NCBI GenBank assembly: GCA_024235875.1
Contig: JACKLP010000012.1
Span: 1 to 64,000 of the forward strand
From: Burkholderiaceae bacterium
GTDB taxonomy: Bacteria > Pseudomonadota > Gammaproteobacteria > Burkholderiales > Burkholderiaceae_E
Direction of reading: 5' to 3'
DNA: 64,000 bases
Below are positions 18,813 through 27,316 of the stretch, piece after piece. The notes under the pieces are model-generated. The model saw only the letters and a program-made list of their open reading frames with translations. It was not told where the DNA came from and searched no databases. A program made the position numbers and the translations under genes. How positions within the stretch are numbered: the first letter of the stretch is position 1; each line of letters opens with the position of its first letter.

Positions 18813-19562
18813 ATGCAAATGGCTCTCGGGCAACACGAATTCAATGGCCGGCAGGTGCTGGTGACGGGCGGGACCTCGGGGATCGGCGCGGCCGTGAGCC
18901 GGGCCTACCGCGCCGGCGGCGCGCGCGTGCTCGCCTGTGCGGCGGACAGCGCGGAACTCGACGCCGCGCGCGCCGACCCGGCCTTCGACGGCATCGATGT
19001 CGCCCACATGGATGTCACCGACGCGGACAGCATCGCGGCCGTGCTCGGCCCGCTCGCGACGATCGACGCGCTGGTGTGCTCGGCCGGCGTGACCCTGCAG
19101 GAGCGCGAGATCGAGCAAGACGGTTTCGAGCGCGTGCTCGACGTGAACCTGCACGGCAGCTTTCGGGTCGCGACCGCCGCATTCGACGCCCTGAAGGCCG
19201 GGCGCGGCAATATCGTGTTCGTGGCCTCGGTTCTCTCCTTCGTGGGCAGCGCGCGCTTGCCGGCGTATTGCGCCTCCAAGGGCGCGATCCACAGCTTGAC
19301 GCAGTCGCTCGCCTGTCGGTGGGCGGGCGATGGCGTACGGGTCAATGCCGTGGCGCCGGGATGGACCGAAACGCCGCTATCGGCCAAGGGGCGCGCCAAC
19401 GAGGCCTTCATGCACTCGATCGAGGCGCGTACGCCGATGGGCCGCTGGGCCCAGCCCGACGAGATCGCGGACCCGGTGCTGTTCCTCGGCTCGAACGCGG
19501 CCCGATTCGTGACCGGGGTGGTGCTGCCGGTCGACGGCGGCTACCTGGCGGCCGGAAGCTGA
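18813..19562 (+). CDS. short-chain dehydrogenase/reductase
   Basis: A 249-residue classical SDR. The Rossmann motif VTGGTSGIGAAVSRAY is near residue 14, and the catalytic Ser (VASVLSF) and Tyr-x3-Lys (YCASK) follow in order. APGWTETPLS and the C-terminal DGGYLAAGS are typical of the family. NAD(H) or NADP(H) use and the substrate are not decidable. It follows the biotin carboxylase gene by 26 bp and closes the pca-carboxylase gene run. Confidence 0.88.
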   Translation: MQMALGQHEFNGRQVLVTGGTSGIGAAVSRAYRAGGARVLACAADSAELDAARADPAFDGIDVAHMDVTDADSIAAVLGPLATIDALVCSAGVTLQEREIEQDGFERVLDVNLHGSFRVATAAFDALKAGRGNIVFVASVLSFVGSARLPAYCASKGAIHSLTQSLACRWAGDGVRVNAVAPGWTETPLSAKGRANEAFMHSIEARTPMGRWAQPDEIADPVLFLGSNAARFVTGVVLPVDGGYLAAGS

Positions 19563-19638
19563 TCGCGGGAACGCGCGCGAATTTCCGTATCATGGCGGCT
19601 TTAGCGCCGGCACCGACGACAAACCAGGCCAAGGCCCG

Positions 19639-20160
19639 ATGCAATTCACACCAAAGGCACAGTACAACTACGACGAACTGCTGGAGTGCGGTCACGGCCG
19701 GCTGTTCGGCCCCGGAAACGCGAAGCTGCCGCTACCTCCGATGCTGATGTTCGATCGGATCACCGCGATCTCGTCGACCGGCGGGGCCTTCGACAAGGGT
19801 TTCGTCGAAGCCGAGTTCGATATCCGCCCGGACCTGTGGTTCTTCGACTGCCATTTCGAAGGCGATCCCGTCATGCCGGGATGCCTCGGTCTCGATTCGC
19901 TGTGGCAGATGCTCGGCTTCTTTCTCGGCTGGATCGGCGCGCCCGGCTCGGGGCGTGCGCTCGGTCTCGGACAGCTCAAGTTCACCGGGCAGATCCTGCC
20001 CGAGACTCGCCTGGTGCAATACCGCGTCGACATGAAGCGCGTGATCAATCGTCGGCTGGTCCTCGGGGTCGCCGACGGCGCGGTGCGCGCGGACGGCAAG
20101 CTGATCTACGAAGCCAGTGACCTCCAGGTCGGGTTGTTCAAGAATCCGAATGCCGCCTGA
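19639..20160 (+). CDS. fabA: 3-hydroxydecanoyl-ACP dehydratase/isomerase
   Basis: A 173-residue hot-dog-fold enzyme that dehydrates 3-hydroxydecanoyl-ACP and isomerises trans-2 to cis-3-decenoyl-ACP, the branch point for anaerobic unsaturated fatty acid synthesis. The active-site His72 is in FFDCHFEGDPVMPG and Asp86 in LGLDSLWQMLGF, the same spacing as E. coli FabA. It is first in fabA-fabB-fabI. Confidence 0.97.
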   Translation: MQFTPKAQYNYDELLECGHGRLFGPGNAKLPLPPMLMFDRITAISSTGGAFDKGFVEAEFDIRPDLWFFDCHFEGDPVMPGCLGLDSLWQMLGFFLGWIGAPGSGRALGLGQLKFTGQILPETRLVQYRVDMKRVINRRLVLGVADGAVRADGKLIYEASDLQVGLFKNPNAA

Positions 20161-20184
20161 TCGCGCCCCGCAAGGAGCACTGAC

Positions 20185-21429
20185 GTGAATTCCCCCCTCG
20201 AATTGCGCCGAGTCGTCATCACCGGCATCGGCATCGTTTCGTGCATCGGGCTCGACCAGAGCCAGGTGCTGGCCTCGCTGCGCGACGGCCGCTCGGGCAT
20301 CGTCGCGATGCCCGAGTACACCGAGCTGGGCTTTCGCAGCCAGATCGCCGGTCGCCCCGAGATCGACCTGGATGCGGCCGTCGACCGGCGATTGCGCCGC
20401 TTCATGGGCGACGGGGCCGCTTACCTGCACCTGTCGATGGAGCAGGCGATCGCGGATGCCGGCCTTGCGCCGACCGAGGTGTCGAACGAGCGCACCGGCA
20501 TCGTGGTCGGCTCGGGCGGACCCTCCACGCGCAACCAGATCGAGGCCGCGGCGATCGCGAAGGCGCGCGGCCCCAAGCGCGTCGGCCCGTACATGGTCCC
20601 GCGCTGCATGTCGTCGACCACATCGGCCACCGCCGCCACGAATTTCCACATCAAGGGGGTCAACTACTCGATCTCTTCGGCCTGTTCGACCTCGGCGCAC
20701 TGCATCGGGCACGGCGCCGAGTTGATCCAGTGGGGCAAGCAGGACATCGTCTTTGCCGGCGGCGGTGAGGAACTCGACTGGACCTTGTCGGTGCTCTTCG
20801 ATGCGATGGGCGCGATGTCCTCGAAGTACAACGATCGCCCGGCGACGGCCTCGCGTCCCTACGACGCGAACCGGGACGGCTTCGTGATCGCGGGCGGCGG
20901 CGGGCTGGTCGTGCTCGAGGAACTCGGCCACGCCCGGGCGCGCGGCGCGAAGATCTATGGCGAGGTCACCGGCTACGGGGCCACGTCCGACGGGGCCGAC
21001 ATGGTCGCCCCGAGTGGCGAAGGGGCCGTGCGCTGCATGCGAAGCGCGCTCGCCACGGTGCAAACGCCGGTCACCTATATCAACAGCCACGGCACCAGCA
21101 CGCCAGCCGGCGACATCACCGAGCTCGATGCGATCCGTACCGTCTTCGATCGTCCCGACGAGCAGTTGCCGCCCATCTCGTCGACCAAGTCGATGACCGG
21201 GCACTCGCTGGGCGCCACCGGGGTCCAGGAGGCCATCTACTGCCTGCTGATGATGCAGCACGGCTTCGTCGCGCCCAGCATCAACATCGAGACGCTCGAC
21301 GAGGGCGTCGGCGCGATCCCGATCGCGCGCGAGCGCATCGACGACGTGACGCACCAGACGATGTTGTCGAACAGCTTCGGCTTCGGGGGCACCAACTGCA
21401 CGCTGGCGCTTTCGCGCTTCGAGGCCTGA
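20185..21429 (+). CDS. fabB: beta-ketoacyl-ACP synthase I
   Basis: A 414-residue condensing enzyme that elongates acyl chains and accepts the cis-unsaturated product of FabA. The Cys-His-His triad is visible: Cys167 in SISSACSTSAHCIG, His in INSHGTSTPAGD, and His in STKSMTGHSLGATG. It lies 24 bp after fabA, and that pairing supports FabB over FabF. Confidence 0.95.
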   Translation: MNSPLELRRVVITGIGIVSCIGLDQSQVLASLRDGRSGIVAMPEYTELGFRSQIAGRPEIDLDAAVDRRLRRFMGDGAAYLHLSMEQAIADAGLAPTEVSNERTGIVVGSGGPSTRNQIEAAAIAKARGPKRVGPYMVPRCMSSTTSATAATNFHIKGVNYSISSACSTSAHCIGHGAELIQWGKQDIVFAGGGEELDWTLSVLFDAMGAMSSKYNDRPATASRPYDANRDGFVIAGGGGLVVLEELGHARARGAKIYGEVTGYGATSDGADMVAPSGEGAVRCMRSALATVQTPVTYINSHGTSTPAGDITELDAIRTVFDRPDEQLPPISSTKSMTGHSLGATGVQEAIYCLLMMQHGFVAPSINIETLDEGVGAIPIARERIDDVTHQTMLSNSFGFGGTNCTLALSRFEA

Positions 21430-21430
21430 C

Positions 21431-22291
21431 ATGACAGGGATCGCCACGACGGGCACCGCGGCGCTGATGCAGGGCCGGCGTGGCCTGGTGATGGGCGTGG
21501 CCAACGAGCGCTCGATCGCCTGGGGCATCGCGCGAGCCTTGCGCGCACAGGGCGCCGAGCTCGCGTTCACCTACCAGGGCGACGCGATGCGCAAGCGCGT
21601 CGATCAGCTCGCCCGGACGGCGGGCTCCGATCTCGTGCTCGACTGCGACGTCGAGCACGAGGACTCCATCGACGCGACCTTCGACGCGATTCGCGCGCAC
21701 TGGGGCGCGCTGGACTTCGTCGTGCACGCGATCGCGCACTCGAGCCGCGACGAGCTCCAGGGCCGATACCTCGACACGACGCTGGCGAACTTCCTGCACA
21801 CGATGCACGTGTCGTGCTACTCGTTCACGTCGGTGATGCGACGCGCCGCCGCGCTGATGGCGCCAGGCGGCGCTGCCATCACGCTCAGCTACTACGGCGC
21901 CGAGAAAGCGATGCCCAACTACAACGTGATGGGCGTGGCCAAGGCGGCCCTCGAGGCATCGACGCGCTACCTGGCCGCAGACCTCGGCCCGCAGGGGATT
22001 CGCGTCAACGCCGTGTCGGCCGGACCGATGCGCACGCTCTCGGGCGCCGCGATCGGCGGGGCGCGGGCGATCTTCCGCTACAACACGCTGGCGGCGCCCT
22101 TGCGCCGTGCGGTCGAACTCGACGAGCTGGGCGGGACCGCCGTCTACCTGCTCTCGGACCTGGGCGGTGCGGTGACCGGCGAGATCCATCATGTCGACTG
22201 CGGGTTCAGCGCGCTGGGGATGCCGCAGAACCTGGGCGAGGTGCTCGCGGCGATGGGGCCCGCCGGGCCAACGGGGGCCCAGGGGGCCTGA
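21431..22291 (+). CDS. fabI: enoyl-ACP reductase (NADH), FabI type
   Basis: A 286-residue SDR-like reductase that completes each elongation cycle and is the usual triclosan target. It shows LVMGVANERSIAWGIARAL for cofactor binding and the FabI Tyr-x6-Lys arrangement around PNYNVMGVAKAALEAS. The C-terminal DCGFSALGMPQN is typical. It starts one base after the fabB stop, so fabABI is a tight operon. Confidence 0.94.
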   Translation: MTGIATTGTAALMQGRRGLVMGVANERSIAWGIARALRAQGAELAFTYQGDAMRKRVDQLARTAGSDLVLDCDVEHEDSIDATFDAIRAHWGALDFVVHAIAHSSRDELQGRYLDTTLANFLHTMHVSCYSFTSVMRRAAALMAPGGAAITLSYYGAEKAMPNYNVMGVAKAALEASTRYLAADLGPQGIRVNAVSAGPMRTLSGAAIGGARAIFRYNTLAAPLRRAVELDELGGTAVYLLSDLGGAVTGEIHHVDCGFSALGMPQNLGEVLAAMGPAGPTGAQGA

Positions 22292-22366
22292 CGGGCGGGC
22301 GCGGGGCCTCGCGCACGTGCCGGGCCACTCTGTTCGGATGGCCGATCCGGCGGCTAAACTCGATCC

Positions 22367-22903
22367 ATGAGCGCAGAACGGTCGAAAATGGCGACGCCGG
22401 CGGCGACGGCACGGGGCGCTGACGCGCCGCAGGCCGATCCGCCCGGCGCCCGCCTGGCCGACGCGATCGACGCACGCCTGGCCGACGCGGCGCGACAATG
22501 CCGGGCGCGCGGCGCGCAGCTCACGACGCAGCGACGCGAGGTGCTCGAACTGCTGCTGCGCCGCGGCGGCACGGCCAAGGCATACGACCTGCAAGACGAC
22601 ATGCGGCAGCGCCATGGCCGCGTTGCGCCCACCACGATCTACCGCGCGCTCGATTTCCTGATGGCGCAGGGCCTGGTTCATCGGGTCGATGCGCTCAACA
22701 CCTTCGTGGCCTGCAACGATGCCGAACATGCCGACCACCAGCCGCTGTTCCTGGTGTGCTCGAGTTGCCAGGCCGCCACCGAGCTGCACGACCACGCGAT
22801 GGCCGCGGCGATCGCGCGCACGGTGCGCGCCGCCGGTGCCGGTTTTCGACAGACGGCGGTCGAGATCAAGGGGCAGTGCCAGCGCTGCCAGCAGGCCGAC
22901 TGA
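22367..22903 (+). CDS. zur: Fur-family transcriptional regulator, probably Zur
   Basis: A 178-residue metalloregulator. A winged-helix domain (LTTQRREVLELLLRRGG, then APTTIYRALDFLMAQGLVHR) is followed by a dimerisation domain. Two CxxC pairs for structural zinc are present (CSSC near residue 131 and CQRC near the C-terminus). The Fur-specific HxHHDH regulatory motif is not obvious, and AEHADHQPLFLVC is closer to Zur, so zinc sensing is favoured. It follows fabI by 75 bp in the same direction, with TAAACT about 10 bp before the start as a possible -10. Confidence 0.78.
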   Translation: MSAERSKMATPAATARGADAPQADPPGARLADAIDARLADAARQCRARGAQLTTQRREVLELLLRRGGTAKAYDLQDDMRQRHGRVAPTTIYRALDFLMAQGLVHRVDALNTFVACNDAEHADHQPLFLVCSSCQAATELHDHAMAAAIARTVRAAGAGFRQTAVEIKGQCQRCQQAD

Positions 22904-22963
22904 ATCCCCGGCGGTGCCACCGGCGCCGATCGCGAGCCGCATACAGAACCAAGGAGCGATCAC

Positions 22964-23785
22964 ATGAGTAACGAACGATCCCCGGCGATATCGCTGAGCG
23001 TCGAGAACGGCGTGGCGGTCATGAGCATGAACCGACCCCGGCAGCGCAATCCGTTCACCGAGGAATTCATCGCCGACTTCCGGCGTTGCCTCGACGCGAT
23101 CGAGGCCGATGCGCAGGTCGGCGCCGTGGTGCTGATCGGCGCCGACGGCGTGTTCAGCGCCGGTGGCGACGTCAAGGGCATGGTCGAGCGTATCGAGCAG
23201 GGTGGGGCGAGTGCCGCCGACATCCGGCGTCGCATGTACGGCCTGCATGAATGGATCCAGCGTTTCCGCACCCTGGAGCGGCCGGTGATCGCGGCCGTCG
23301 ACGGCCCGGCGTTCGGCGGCGGCCTCGGGCTCGCGTTGATGGCCGACTTCGTGTTGTGCACGCCGCGCGCGCAGTTCTGCGCCGTGTTCGCGCGCATCGG
23401 CCTGGTGCCCGACGTCGGCCTGTTCTACACCCTGCCGCGCATGGTCGGCCTGCAACGTGCCAAGGAACTGATGGCGACGGCGCGCGTCGTCGATGCCGAT
23501 GAGGCGCGCGCGCTCGGGCTGGTCATGGAGATCCACCCGGCCGAGGCCTTGCGCTCGGCGGCACTCGAGATGGCCGGGCGGCTGTGCGAGGCCAATCCGG
23601 TCGCGTTCGCGATCACCAAGCGACTGACGAACCAGTCCTTCGACATGGACGTCAACGCGCTGATCGAGGCCGAGGCCGCCGCACAGGGCATCTGCATGGC
23701 TACCGGGTATCACGCCGACGCGGTGCGTCGGTTTCGCGACAAGCAGCCGCTGCGCTTCGTCTGGCCGCAGCCGCCTCGGACCTAG
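22964..23785 (+). CDS. enoyl-CoA hydratase/isomerase family protein
   Basis: A 273-residue crotonase-fold protein. The oxyanion-hole segments are FSAGGDVKGM and the GGGLGLALMADF loop. The two catalytic glutamates of true crotonases are both absent: the first falls at Gly in GGGLGLA and the second in FCAVFARIG. Instead there is an Asp in IGLVPDVGLFYTLPRMVG, as in PaaG-type isomerases. It is thus more likely an isomerase or other CoA enzyme than a hydratase. It is 60 bp downstream of the Zur-type gene. Confidence 0.85.
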   Translation: MSNERSPAISLSVENGVAVMSMNRPRQRNPFTEEFIADFRRCLDAIEADAQVGAVVLIGADGVFSAGGDVKGMVERIEQGGASAADIRRRMYGLHEWIQRFRTLERPVIAAVDGPAFGGGLGLALMADFVLCTPRAQFCAVFARIGLVPDVGLFYTLPRMVGLQRAKELMATARVVDADEARALGLVMEIHPAEALRSAALEMAGRLCEANPVAFAITKRLTNQSFDMDVNALIEAEAAAQGICMATGYHADAVRRFRDKQPLRFVWPQPPRT

Positions 23786-23835
23786 CACGGACCGGGCAAG
23801 GTCGCGATGGCAGGCGATCGGAGGCGGGGTCTCGC

Positions 23836-24834
23836 ATGAACGCGCACGAGTTGCACGAGGCCGTCGAACGCGGAGACGATCAGGCGCTGCTGGGGCTCTA
23901 CCGGCACCATCTGGACGACCTGCGCAAGCGGCACCTGTCCACGTCGATCCTTGGCTACAAGAGCCTTTCGCATGCCGAGCGACTGCCGGACGGGCCGGTG
24001 TTGCTGTCGATCACCGGCCCGAGCTTCTCCAAGCTGGTGGCCAGCGGACGCCGCCAGGATGCGAAGGTCTCGGCGCCCGCGAAGCGGCAGCCCGACACGG
24101 TACGGGACCTCAAGCGGCTGGCGTCCTACCTGGTAGACATCTGGCCGCTCAGGATGCGCGAGCTGGTCGCGGGCGAGTCCGCGCGCGACGAACACGCGCT
24201 CTACGCGGCCTGGGTCAAGGCAGTGCGATCGGGCCCGGGCCAGCAGCAGCGCCTGGCCGAGATCGCCGCCGGCGTCTATGCGATCTATCGACCCAGCGTC
24301 TCCTTCCCGGGTCGATGCCTGCTCGGCATGCTGGTTCTCTACCGGATGCCCGGTGGCGTTCTCGCCTCGTATGAGTCGAACCGGATGGGCGAGCGGGAAC
24401 GGGATCCGGACGGCGACATCACGATGCTGGCGATCGACGAGGTCTATGACGGCTACGCGCTGCGCAAGACCGGCAACCTGATCGTGCTCAGCTTCGAACG
24501 CTCGAGCGGAGAGCAGCAGATGGCGGTGCTCGCGCTGGCGAACGACGACGACGTCAAGTACACCCACGTGATGGACGGCTCGTATGTCGGCATCATGCGG
24601 GTGACCGGCGTGACGACGCGGCCCGTGGTCCTGCTTCGCCAGGGCGATTGCCCGCAGCCGATGGCCGACCTCGCCGCGCTGGAGAATTTTCTTTCGACCG
24701 ATCCGGTCGCCGCCAGGCTGCAGTCCAGACTGGGCACCTTGGGCTGGCAGGAACTGCCCGACATCGTTCGTGCGCGCCTCGCCTCGGCGCGCAGGAACCT
24801 GACCAACGTCTCCCCGGAAGGCGGCAGCACCTAG
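23836..24834 (+). CDS. conserved-looking protein of unknown function (332 aa)
   Basis: I do not recognise this family. It is cytoplasmic by appearance, with no signal peptide or membrane segment. An N-terminal helical part (about 1-150) contains RHHLDDLRKRHLSTSILGYK. A C-terminal beta-rich part (about 160-280) contains GVYAIYRPSVSFPGRCLLGM, LIVLSFERSSGEQQMAVLAL and MDGSYVGIMRVTGV, which could be a sensory or ligand-binding domain. Codon use matches the surroundings, so recent transfer is not evident. The ATG at 23836 is chosen over longer upstream frames that overlap the hydratase gene. Confidence 0.7.
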   Translation: MNAHELHEAVERGDDQALLGLYRHHLDDLRKRHLSTSILGYKSLSHAERLPDGPVLLSITGPSFSKLVASGRRQDAKVSAPAKRQPDTVRDLKRLASYLVDIWPLRMRELVAGESARDEHALYAAWVKAVRSGPGQQQRLAEIAAGVYAIYRPSVSFPGRCLLGMLVLYRMPGGVLASYESNRMGERERDPDGDITMLAIDEVYDGYALRKTGNLIVLSFERSSGEQQMAVLALANDDDVKYTHVMDGSYVGIMRVTGVTTRPVVLLRQGDCPQPMADLAALENFLSTDPVAARLQSRLGTLGWQELPDIVRARLASARRNLTNVSPEGGST

Positions 24835-25163
24835 GAGTCTGGGCGGCTCGGGAAAGTCGCTTGACTTCATCGCGGCCTCGGGAAACTCGACCGGCCTTCG
24901 CGCCGCCGCCGAGCCCGCGGCGACGTCCGAGGCGTGTGGCGGTGATGCTGCATTGCAGCGATTTTCTCGACGAATGCCCAGTGTCCCGGGAAATCGCGTT
25001 TCCACGCAGTGCAGCACAAGATCGAATATCGCTGCCGTCAGTCGCCATGGTTTCCGTGCACTCGCGCCACCTCCTCGGCTAACGTGGCCGGCCCAGCCTT
25101 CGCGCGGCGCGCATACCCTCGCCGTCGCCCGAGCTTCCGTCACCACCCCCGTCGGAGACCCAC
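24835..25163. other. 329-bp intergenic region before the VirD4-like gene
   Basis: No gene seen. It holds two 13-bp near-copies of CTCGGGAAAGTCG (24847-24859 and 24877-24889, one mismatch, 30 bp apart). A small hairpin AAGTC/GACTT lies at 24854-24867. A terminator-like hairpin GCTGC-ATT-GCAGC (24947-24959) is followed by GATTTT. None is strong enough to name. Confidence 0.4.
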
Positions 25164-26624
25164 ATGACCGAGCCCCTGGATCCCCCGTTTCCCCGCTTGC
25201 GACTGGTCGCGGGCACCGGTTTCGTTTGCGCCGATCGAAATCGGGCAGGCAATGACCCGGCATTCTGGGCTCGGCCCGTCGCCGCAAGCGATGGCGATTG
25301 CGCGTTGCCCGGAAGCGGGGCGGCCGAGGATGTCGGCCTGCTGCTCGGACATCGCCCGCGTCCGCGTGTCGCACCCTCGCGCCCGGCCGGCTTTCTGTCA
25401 CGACTCGATGCGCCCCCGTCGGAAGCGCCGCCCGAGTCGGACTCGATTCGCGACGACGGCGAGTCGCATCTGCTTTGCATCGCGCCGACCGGGGCCGGCA
25501 AGGGCCGCTCGGTGCTCATCCCGAACCTGCTGAACTACCCCGGCTCGTGCATCGTGGTCGATCCCAAGGGCGAGGCCGCCCGCATCACGGCCGGCTATCG
25601 CCGAAGCCTCGGCCAACGAACCGCCGTCATCGCGCCTTTCGATGTCGGCAACACCGAAGCGCTGAACCCCTTCGACCTGTTCGATCTGCCCGACACCGAT
25701 CCGGTCGACGCAGCCTACGAACTCACCGGCCTGCTCGGCCGCGGCGTACAGGCCGAGAGTGGTCACCACCTGTTCTGGGACGTGAATGCGAACATGCTGA
25801 TCCGTGGCGTGATGCTGGCGATCCGACACACGCTGCCGCGCGAGGAACACACCCTGGCCACGCTCAATGCCTGGCTTTCGGACGACGATCTCGCCTATCG
25901 CCTGGCGGTCTTCCTCGAGCAGCACAAGGCCGGCGCACCCGCCGCGTGCGTACGCGATCTCTGCGGGTATCTCCACCATGCCGAGCGGGTGCGCGAGGAC
26001 GTGCTCTCTACCGCGATGACCCGCCTCGACATCTTCGCCTCGGCCGGTGTGCAGCGTGCCACCGGCCCGTCGACGGTAAGGCTCCAGGACCTGCTCGACG
26101 ATCGTCCGATGACGCTCTATCTGGTTCTGCCGGCCGAGAAGCTCTATTCGCACGGCCGCCTGCTGCGTCTTTGGCTGGCTGTGCTGCTCGGCGCGTTGCT
26201 TCGTCGCTCGCGTCTACCTCGGCACAAGACGCTGGTGATGATCGACGAATGCGCGGCGCTTGGCGAGCTGGATTCCCTGCGAACGCTGGTGTGCCTGATG
26301 CGTGGCTTCGGCGTGCGTTGCGCGATGTTCTTCCAGGACGCATCGCAGCTTCGCCGTCTCTATCCGCAGGACTGGTCGACGATGATCAACAACACCATGG
26401 TCCAGACCTTCGGCACGCGCTCGATGCTGGCCTCGCGCGAGCTCGATGATCTGCTCGGGCTCGGAGACGCGCGCGCCGCGCTGCGTGTGCCAACGGGCAT
26501 GCAGATGCTATGCCTGCCTGGCCGCGAGCCAGTCGTTTGCGAGCGCTTCGACTACCTCCGCGACGCGAGCTTCGTCGGGCGCTATGCGCCGGACTCGATG
26601 CGCGCCGGTCCGCAGGCGTCGTGA
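25164..26624 (+). CDS. orphan VirD4/TraG-like type IV coupling-protein ATPase lacking membrane segments
   Basis: A 486-residue P-loop ATPase of the TraG/VirD4 family that normally brings DNA or protein substrates to a type IV secretion channel. Walker A is APTGAGKGRSVLIPN (about 108-122), with VVDPKGEAARIT and LNPFDLFDLP after it. Walker B is TLVMIDECAALGELD (about 356-370). The conserved FFQDASQLRRLYP and NNTMVQTFGTRS segments follow. The family's two N-terminal membrane helices are missing, replaced by about 100 polar residues. No relaxase, VirB or conjugation gene is near, and livF is convergent 26 bp away. Confidence 0.85.
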   Translation: MTEPLDPPFPRLRLVAGTGFVCADRNRAGNDPAFWARPVAASDGDCALPGSGAAEDVGLLLGHRPRPRVAPSRPAGFLSRLDAPPSEAPPESDSIRDDGESHLLCIAPTGAGKGRSVLIPNLLNYPGSCIVVDPKGEAARITAGYRRSLGQRTAVIAPFDVGNTEALNPFDLFDLPDTDPVDAAYELTGLLGRGVQAESGHHLFWDVNANMLIRGVMLAIRHTLPREEHTLATLNAWLSDDDLAYRLAVFLEQHKAGAPAACVRDLCGYLHHAERVREDVLSTAMTRLDIFASAGVQRATGPSTVRLQDLLDDRPMTLYLVLPAEKLYSHGRLLRLWLAVLLGALLRRSRLPRHKTLVMIDECAALGELDSLRTLVCLMRGFGVRCAMFFQDASQLRRLYPQDWSTMINNTMVQTFGTRSMLASRELDDLLGLGDARAALRVPTGMQMLCLPGREPVVCERFDYLRDASFVGRYAPDSMRAGPQAS

Positions 26625-26650
26625 CCGGCCCGCGCCTGGCTCGCTCGCGC

Positions 26651-27316
26651 TCAGCCGTCTGCCGGGTACTGGGAGCGGACGATCTCGCCACGCTCGATCA
26701 GGCACTGGCGATCGAGGAGGCGGTTGGCATGGTTGAGTTCGGATTGAGCGATCAGGATGGCGCGTTTCTCGCCCTGCAGGTTGGCGATCACTTCGCTGAT
26801 CCGCTGGGACAGCGCGGGTGCCACGCCCTCGAAAGGCTCGTCCAGCAGCAGCAGCCGGCTGCCGGCGACCAGTGCCCGGCCGAGCGCGACGAGCTTTTGC
26901 TGGCCACCCGAGAGCTGGAGCGCCTTGCGCTCGCGCATCTCGAGGAGTTCGGGCATCAGCTGATAGACCAGGTCGAGCGAACGCCTGGCGTCGATCGCGC
27001 GGTTGGCCCATGCCGGCACGAGCATGTTCTCTTCGACCGTGAGCAACGGCACCAGGCGCCGATCCTCGGGCATGAAGCCAAAGCCGAGCGCCGCCCGCCG
27101 GTCGGGCGAGATGCCCGCGAGCGCCTGGCCGTCGAAATGGATGCTGCCCGCGCTGGGCCTGGCGAGCCCCATGATGGTCCGAATCACGGTCGTCTTGCCG
27201 GCACCATTGCGACCGATCAGGCCCACCCGTTCCCCGGGTCCGACGTCGAGGTCGATGCCGCGCAGGATGGGGGCTGCCTGGATCGTGACTTCGATCGACT
27301 TCAGCGATAGCGTCAT
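26651..27316 (-). CDS. livF: branched-chain amino-acid-type ABC transporter ATP-binding protein LivF
   Basis: A 221-residue ABC ATPase: Walker A GRNGAGKTT, signature LSGGQQKLVALGRAL, Walker B RLLLLDEPFEGVAP. Size and LivF-like PEDRRLVPLLTVEENML are typical of the second ATPase of HAAT transporters. It is the last gene of the five-gene operon and overlaps livG by 4 bp. Confidence 0.93.
   Translation of the reverse strand: MTLSLKSIEVTIQAAPILRGIDLDVGPGERVGLIGRNGAGKTTVIRTIMGLARPSAGSIHFDGQALAGISPDRRAALGFGFMPEDRRLVPLLTVEENMLVPAWANRAIDARRSLDLVYQLMPELLEMRERKALQLSGGQQKLVALGRALVAGSRLLLLDEPFEGVAPALSQRISEVIANLQGEKRAILIAQSELNHANRLLDRQCLIERGEIVRSQYPADG

Noticed and set aside
21281..23788. An 835-codon minus-strand frame across fabI, zur and the hydratase gene
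   Set aside because: Same composition artefact; the plus strand carries clear conserved enzymes throughout.
25164..26624. A conjugative element or integrated plasmid around the VirD4-like gene
   Set aside because: No relaxase, VirB/Trb genes, integrase, replication gene or flanking repeats; neighbours are ordinary chromosomal genes with the same codon use.
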